A DNA stretch of 8,041 bases from an uncultured cyanobacterium (GTDB lineage Bacteria > Cyanobacteriota > Cyanobacteriia > PCC-6307 > Cyanobiaceae). Location: contig CAIZOZ010000410.1 of NCBI GenBank assembly GCA_903934745.1, positions 1 to 8,041 of the forward strand. The letters are read 5' to 3'. The position numbers were made by a program, and so were the translations under genes. Under the pieces are notes generated by a model. It saw nothing but the letters and a program-made list of their open reading frames with translations. It was not told where the DNA came from and did not search any database. Positions 4,735 to 8,041 of the stretch are shown here, piece after piece (position 1 is the stretch's first letter; each line of letters starts with the position of its first letter).

Positions 4735-4790
4735 GGTTCAGCTTGTGGGCGGTTTCAGCTTGCGGGCTGTTTCAGGTTGGGCTTGCGGGC
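4735..4790. repeat. imperfect 16-17 base tandem repeat across the mscS-like stop codon
   Basis: Unit 1 is GGTTCAGCTTGTGGGC (4735-4750), unit 2 GGTTTCAGCTTGCGGGC (4751-4767), and unit 3 begins TGTTTCAGGTTGGGC with an eight-base addition CTTGCGGG (to 4790, sharing C). The stop codon of the channel gene is in unit 2 and unit 3 encodes its last residues. No T-tract is present, so this is not an obvious terminator for the convergent genes, though GCTGAA (4711-4716) can pair with TTCAGC (4737-4742). Confidence 0.6.
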
Positions 4791-6017
4791 CTCCGGTGGC
4801 CAGGTCATCGCATATTCCACCAGCTGGGGGAAGGGAATTTCGATCTGCTGCTCCTGGAAGGCCTGCCAGATGGCCTGGTTCACCTCGCTGCAGATCGCCA
4901 CGTTGTCCATCGGGTTGGCGATCCAGAAGCGCAGGGCGTAGTTGATCGCGAAGTCGCCGTAGCTGAGCAACAGAGCCTTGGGAGCGGGTTCTTGCAGCAC
5001 CCGCGCCACCTGCAGGGCCGTGGCCTCCAGCAGGGCGATCACGATGACGGGATCGTGGTGATAGGCGGCCCCCACAGTCACCTGGCTGCGCCGCATGCGA
5101 TCGCTGGAGGTGTAGCTGATGGCGGCTTCGGTGAAGAAGGTCTGATTCGGAATCAGCAATTCAGCGTTGTCGCGGTCGCGCCACAGCAGCGTCGCCCTCA
5201 GCCCCAGCTTGCGCACCTCGCAGGAATCGCCATCCAGCATCAGCACCTCCCCGGGGCGAACGGAACCTTCAAACAACAGCCAGATTCCACTGATGAAGTT
5301 GGAAAAGACCTCCTTGATGCCGAAGCCCAGGCCGACGGAGAGGCCGCCGGCGATCGCCAGCAAGGCCGTGCTGTTGAGCCCCAGCCGAAAGCAGACAGCC
5401 GTGATACCCAATCCCACCACGGTGTAACTCAGGATGATTTCCAGGGCCTTGCGGCTGCCATCGCTGATGCCGATCAGCCGCTGCAGCAACCAGGCCAGGG
5501 CCGCTGCTGGTGGTCCGGACGCCACCAGCAGCCCATAGATCACCAGCATGGACTTGGCAATTTTGCCGATCGTGAGCTCAATGCCAAACAGTTCACCCAT
5601 GCCGATCACGGCCAGGTCCTGAGTGCTGTCCAGCTGATTGATCAGGGCCAGGACCGCCAGCCAGAGATAGAGGGGGCGAATGATCCGGCTGAACAGCTGA
5701 TCAACCCGTTGCGCTGGTAGCCAGCGCAGCAATGGCCTTCTCAGCAGGTTCAGCAGCGTCCAGCCCAGCCAGCTGAGGCCCAGGAATTGAAGCAGCCCGG
5801 CCGGGCTGCCGCGGGCCTGCAGGCCGAGGCTGAGCAGGAGCGCCACGACGCTGCCAAGCAGGGGACTCACGGCTCGGGGCCACTTCAGCAGCCAGCGCCG
5901 GGTCCAGCGCAGCCGCAGGCTCAGCAGCACAGCGGCCAGGAGCAGGAGTTGAAGTTGAACGGAGCCGCGCTCGAGGTAGCCCAGCCAGCTCACAAACTCG
6001 GCGATCAGTTCGCTCAT
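4755..6017 (-). CDS. MscS-family mechanosensitive ion channel
   Basis: MscS channels open on membrane tension to release ions and osmolytes during hypo-osmotic shock; some cyanobacterial members have other gating. The 420-residue product has several hydrophobic segments (about 20-34, 50-66, 74-92, 113-127, 152-177, 192-212), then the diagnostic pore helix and beta-domain start: LLAIAGGLSVGLGFGIKEVF (219-238), SNFISGIWLLFEGSVRPGEV (239-258). A beta domain follows, with IPNQTFF (289-295), and then a C-terminal alpha/beta domain ending in EIPFPQLVEY (393-402). The five or six helices before the pore make it longer than E. coli MscS (286 residues). The ATG at 6017 overlaps the stop of the upstream solute-binding gene as ATGA, strong evidence for translational coupling. 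The C-terminal codons lie in a tandem repeat. The family call is secure; the gating stimulus is unknown. Confidence 0.93.
   Translation of the reverse strand: MSELIAEFVSWLGYLERGSVQLQLLLLAAVLLSLRLRWTRRWLLKWPRAVSPLLGSVVALLLSLGLQARGSPAGLLQFLGLSWLGWTLLNLLRRPLLRWLPAQRVDQLFSRIIRPLYLWLAVLALINQLDSTQDLAVIGMGELFGIELTIGKIAKSMLVIYGLLVASGPPAAALAWLLQRLIGISDGSRKALEIILSYTVVGLGITAVCFRLGLNSTALLAIAGGLSVGLGFGIKEVFSNFISGIWLLFEGSVRPGEVLMLDGDSCEVRKLGLRATLLWRDRDNAELLIPNQTFFTEAAISYTSSDRMRRSQVTVGAAYHHDPVIVIALLEATALQVARVLQEPAPKALLLSYGDFAINYALRFWIANPMDNVAICSEVNQAIWQAFQEQQIEIPFPQLVEYAMTWPPEARKPNLKQPAS
5350..5357. repeat. HIP1 palindrome GCGATCGC
   Basis: Exact HIP1 octamer inside the mscS-like gene. Confidence 0.9.
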
Positions 6018-7333
6018 GGCTGCTTCCGCAGGAGGCGCAAGGCGGCTTCGGTGGCGGCCTCGGGTTCGATGACGCCGAAAACCAGGGGCACCAGCACCGC
6101 CTCCAGCTGTTTGACGCCTGGATCGTGGAGATGGAACCAGCTCAGCAGCGGTTCGCTGCTTTCGCCTTGCTGCCGGGCCGCCACCATCGTGGCCAGCACC
6201 TGGGAGCTCCGCACCGGGACGTTCACGTAGCGATTGACCGGCAGGAAGCTGCGGTTGTCCAGCGTCAGGCTCCTCTGAACCAGGGGCTTCAGGGTGTACC
6301 GGGCCAGGGCGATGGCCATGGCCCGTTGATGTCGGCTGGAGTTGCGGCCCAGGGCCAGCACCCTCAGGTTGCTCAACGGCGCAGCCCGCTGCCCCTCGCC
6401 ATCGGGAAGGGTGGAAATCCCCAGATGGGATCCCATCGAGCGCCACAGCCCATTGAGATCGGAACTCTCGCAACTGATCCAGTCGAGGGAGCCGGCGGCA
6501 AGGCGATCGCGCAGGGATGCCTGGTCGTTGAAGAACGTCACCCGCTGCTGGTTGTTGGCATCCTGCAGCCAGTGCATCCAGTCAACGATGCCCTGCTTCT
6601 GTTCGAGGCTGGGCTGCAGGCCTCGGGCGGCGGCGCTGAGTCCAGAGAGTCCGCCGAGGCTGCCGGCGGTCCAGAGCAGGCTACCCAGCTCGAGCGAAAG
6701 CCCCACTCTCGTTCCTGTCGCCGTCTGGGCCAGCAGCTGCTTCAGGGTGGTTGGTGGCTGGGTGACGCGGCGGCGATCGAAGCAGGCCAGCTGGGTGAAC
6801 AGCACCAACGGTTGGCCGGTCTGGCGGCCTTGGGCGTCGAGGACTTGATGCAGCAGGCCGGGATCGATCTGATCCCTTTCTTCCTGATCCAGCGGCATCG
6901 CCGCCACCAGCCCTTGCTGCAGAAACTCGTTGGCCAGGTCAGCGGAGGTGAGAATCAGGTCGGGTCCCAGACCACTGCGGTTGCGCCGCCGGATCTGTTC
7001 GCGCAGCTCGGCCTCGGGGTACAGAGCTGTTTGCACCAGCACATTCGGGTGCAGCTTGCCAAACTCGTGCACGAGTTGGCGGATATGGCTGGCAAAGCTG
7101 ACCGCCGTGTCACGGTTGATGCGATGGCCTTCATGGAGGCCCACGGCCACGTACACCACCACAGGCAACTCACGCCGCAGCTCCGCGCAACCCCCCAGGC
7201 TGAAGCCGGCCGTCAGCGTCCCGACCAGCGCCAGCAGCCAGCTCAGGGGGCGTTGCAAGTGGCCTCGGTGGAGCGGTTCAGAGGCTCGGTTCCGTTGGTC
7301 TGCGGCCATCAACGCTACCGACTGGATCCCCAT
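6014..7333 (-). CDS. ABC-type extracellular solute-binding lipoprotein (orphan)
   Basis: The 439-residue product resembles family 1 (sugar-type) substrate-binding proteins, which capture a ligand in the periplasm. A basic N-terminus and a hydrophobic stretch at 30-46 lead to a lipobox L46-G-G-C49, so a lipid-anchored protein is likely. Family-like elements follow: LVHEFGKLHPNVLVQT (87-102), GPDLILTSADLANEFLQQG (123-141), MPLDQ, and near the end the region ARYTLKPLVQRSLTLDN / RSFLPVNRYVNV. No permease or ATPase gene is adjacent, which is odd for such a protein. Instead it overlaps an MscS-type channel by four bases. ATG 7333 has GGAG three bases upstream, rather close, and both sit in a hairpin; ATG 7309 is an alternative that keeps the signal sequence. 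Binding-protein fold: likely. Ligand: unknown. Confidence 0.82.
   Translation of the reverse strand: MGIQSVALMAADQRNRASEPLHRGHLQRPLSWLLALVGTLTAGFSLGGCAELRRELPVVVYVAVGLHEGHRINRDTAVSFASHIRQLVHEFGKLHPNVLVQTALYPEAELREQIRRRNRSGLGPDLILTSADLANEFLQQGLVAAMPLDQEERDQIDPGLLHQVLDAQGRQTGQPLVLFTQLACFDRRRVTQPPTTLKQLLAQTATGTRVGLSLELGSLLWTAGSLGGLSGLSAAARGLQPSLEQKQGIVDWMHWLQDANNQQRVTFFNDQASLRDRLAAGSLDWISCESSDLNGLWRSMGSHLGISTLPDGEGQRAAPLSNLRVLALGRNSSRHQRAMAIALARYTLKPLVQRSLTLDNRSFLPVNRYVNVPVRSSQVLATMVAARQQGESSEPLLSWFHLHDPGVKQLEAVLVPLVFGVIEPEAATEAALRLLRKQP
6503..6510. repeat. HIP1 palindrome GCGATCGC
   Basis: Exact HIP1 octamer inside the solute-binding protein gene. Confidence 0.9.
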
Positions 7334-7356
7334 CGGCTCCGCAGCCGGTGATGGGG
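7328..7356 (-). promoter_or_regulatory. hairpin burying the start codon of the solute-binding protein gene
   Basis: In the minus-strand RNA, CCCCAUC pairs with GAUGGGG and GGCU with AGCC, around a GCGG loop with a three-base ACC bulge: 11 pairs, mostly G-C. The ATG at 7333 lies in the 3' arm, and the only Shine-Dalgarno (GGAG) spans the loop and the stem. No U-tract follows, so it is not an intrinsic terminator. It would limit translation from this start, or it indicates that the lower ATG at 7309 is the true one. Confidence 0.5.
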
Positions 7357-7396
7357 CCAGGCTGGCGGCGGCCGGACAGGGATCCGGTTCCGCTGC

Positions 7397-7684
7397 TCAA
7401 GCGCTTGGGCGATCCCAGGTCTTCAGCAACCAGGCGATCTCGCCATGGTCCCAGCCGCAGTTATCGAACAGGATCACGGCCTGATCGTCGTCGGCTTCCA
7501 GCAGCCGCTGGGCAAAATCCTTCACCAGGGTGGCCGGGCTCAGCTCAAAGCCGGCGGCCTCAGCCACGGCGGCCACGCCAGCGGCCGTGGTGACGGGCTT
7601 CATCGCCTGCTGCAGCTCCGCTTCGCTGCGCAGGCGCAGCAAGAAATCATTGATGCGGGCGCGATTGGCTTGGGGCGACGTCAT
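7397..7684 (-). CDS. Nif11-domain small protein
   Basis: The 95-residue product carries a Nif11-like domain at about residues 9-56: ARINDFLLRLRSEAELQQAM, then a variable TTAAGVAAVAEAAGFELSP ending in L53. This matches the family pattern FLxxVxxDxxLQxxL...VVxxAxexGfxfs. Nif11 proteins are abundant in cyanobacteria; many are leader peptides of ribosomally made natural products, others stand-alone proteins of unknown role. This one lacks a Gly-Gly cleavage site and a Cys-rich core (one Cys, C76) and ends in an acidic/aromatic tail (LLEADDDQAVILFDN, then CGWDHGEIAWLLKTW), so a stand-alone role is more likely than a peptide precursor. ATG 7684 is preferred over an upstream TTG at 7696. It lies 63 bases upstream of the solute-binding gene on the same strand, possibly heading a three-gene operon. 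Confidence 0.85.
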   Translation of the reverse strand: MTSPQANRARINDFLLRLRSEAELQQAMKPVTTAAGVAAVAEAAGFELSPATLVKDFAQRLLEADDDQAVILFDNCGWDHGEIAWLLKTWDRPSA

Positions 7685-7742
7685 GGGCGGATGCAAGTGG
7701 AGATGAGGTTAAGGCTTCAGGCCGCAGGGTTGGAGGTGCCGG

Positions 7743-7832
7743 GTGGACGCCGTTGACTCCCTGCACCAGCTTCTGTTCGGCCCGAGCATCCGTTTGCGGT
7801 TGATGGCACTGGGCCTGAAGGCATTGATTTGA
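7743..7832 (+). CDS. candidate 29-residue small protein
   Basis: A GTG at 7743 lies six bases after GGAGG (7732-7736) and opens a 29-codon frame ending in TGA. The product reads VDAVDSLHQLLF, then GPSIRLRLMALGLKALI: an amphipathic or hydrophobic peptide with three basic residues in the second half. Codons are mostly GC-ended. I recognise no family. It could be a genuine microprotein, or the leftover C-terminus of a lost gene. It is 68 bases upstream of the next gene on the same strand. A similar string (RLRLIGVGWQA) can be read from the repeat copy at 420-434. Confidence 0.35.
   Translation: MDAVDSLHQLLFGPSIRLRLMALGLKALI
7790..7804 (+). repeat. copy B of the 15-base direct repeat shared with 420-434
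   Basis: Exact CCGTTTGCGGTTGAT, inside the 29-codon candidate ORF where it encodes part of IRLRLM. Confidence 0.5.
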
Positions 7833-7875
7833 ACCCCGGCGCGATCCAGCGCATCCTGAGGGTGGGGTAAGCTGG

Positions 7876-7895
7876 ATACTTGGGAGTTTAAGTAT
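7876..7895 (+). promoter_or_regulatory. inverted repeat ATACTT / AAGTAT in front of the last gene
   Basis: Six-base perfect arms surround GGGAGTTT, so the only Shine-Dalgarno-like sequence (GGGAG, 7882-7886) would sit in the loop. The ATG follows five bases after the second arm. It is either a small operator at an AT-rich promoter or a leader hairpin presenting the ribosome binding site. Spacing from GGGAG to the ATG (14 bases) is long unless the second arm is folded. Confidence 0.4.
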
Positions 7896-7900
7896 TAGTC

Positions 7901-8041
7901 ATGAGCAGCAGCCTTGGCCTGTCAAAGCCCCGTGGCTTCAATGTATTGACCAGGATTGTCTATGTCCATCAGGCCTTCTCGCTGGCCGTGCTGGGGTCTG
8001 GTCTGTCCTCGTTGCTAGCGAAGGGTCATGGGCTCCATGCG
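7901..8041 (+). CDS. unrecognised gene, N-terminal 47 residues (runs off the window)
   Basis: The frame starts at ATG 7901, with an in-frame TAA at 7889-7891 showing it cannot start further upstream, and stays open to the window edge. It begins MSSSLGLSKPRGFNVLTR, followed by IVYVHQAFSLAVLGSGLSSL and a short polar stretch. Residues 24-40 are moderately hydrophobic after a basic start, so a signal sequence or first membrane helix is possible. Codon third positions are less GC-rich than in the neighbouring genes, hinting at a different history, though 47 codons are few. No family can be assigned. Confidence 0.6.
   Translation, partial: MSSSLGLSKPRGFNVLTRIVYVHQAFSLAVLGSGLSSLLAKGHGLHA

Larger units (their letters stand above)
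7685..7900. other. divergent intergenic region with a small ORF
   Basis: This 216-base region separates the divergent Nif11-like gene and the gene starting at 7901. It holds a GGAGG-preceded small ORF (7743-7832), one copy of the 15-base repeat (7790-7804) and an inverted repeat at 7876-7895. No convincing -35/-10 pair was identified. Confidence 0.5.

Noticed and set aside
4743..5720. 325-codon plus-strand open frame
   Set aside because: Antisense of the MscS-type gene, whose pore motif is unmistakable.
6018..6473. Possible 152-residue N-terminal extension of the MscS-type protein
   Set aside because: It overlaps the binding-protein gene in another frame and is Arg/Pro/Gly-rich; the ATG at 6017 gives a normal N-terminus and an ATGA overlap.
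6125..7351. 408-codon plus-strand open frame
   Set aside because: It is antisense to the solute-binding gene and the Gln/His/Gly-rich text is what GC-ended codons give on the opposite strand; the minus strand has the signal sequence and family features.
1..8041. tRNA, rRNA, CRISPR array, transposon or phage genes
   Set aside because: No cloverleaf, regularly spaced repeats, transposase motifs or terminal inverted repeats were found by eye on either strand.

Overview
The window looks like chromosomal DNA of a GC-rich unicellular cyanobacterium, probably of the Synechococcus/Cyanobium group. The evidence is a cyanobacterial-type RRM protein with a glycine-rich tail, a Nif11-domain protein, AcnB, a three-His-box desaturase, several small proteins of cyanobacterial style, and three copies of the cyanobacterial palindrome HIP1 (GCGATCGC). 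No rRNA, tRNA, CRISPR array, transposase or phage gene was seen.

Layout: (1) 1-297, minus strand: the N-terminus of aconitase B. (2) 298-872: a 575-base gene-free interval rich in inverted repeats, ending in the leader of an RNA-binding protein gene. (3) 873-1297: that rbp gene and its strong intrinsic terminator. (4) 1242-1686, minus strand: a coding-like frame with no clear start, then a conserved-looking 80-residue protein of unknown function. (5) 1687-2007: mostly non-coding, but holding a strong Shine-Dalgarno sequence followed by a 23-codon membrane-peptide ORF. (6) 2008-3521, minus strand: a membrane fatty acid desaturase preceded by an acidic 84-residue protein. (7) 3593-4715, plus strand, diverging from that pair: an unknown 148-residue protein and a 2-oxoglutarate/Fe(II) oxygenase. 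(8) 4755-7684, minus strand: a likely operon of a Nif11-like protein, a solute-binding lipoprotein and an MscS-type channel; the last two overlap by four bases. (9) 7685-8041: an intergenic stretch with a second small ORF behind a good ribosome binding site, then the start of an unrecognised gene running off the window.

Two themes stand out. The cold-associated pair of an Rbp-type RNA chaperone and a fatty acid desaturase lie near each other, with a foldable leader before the rbp gene and a candidate membrane microprotein between them. The second is the orphan solute-binding lipoprotein translationally coupled to an MscS channel, with a hairpin that would bury the lipoprotein's start codon. 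The functional links are inference. The gene identities of AcnB, Rbp, desaturase, oxygenase, MscS and Nif11 rest on motifs read directly from the sequence.
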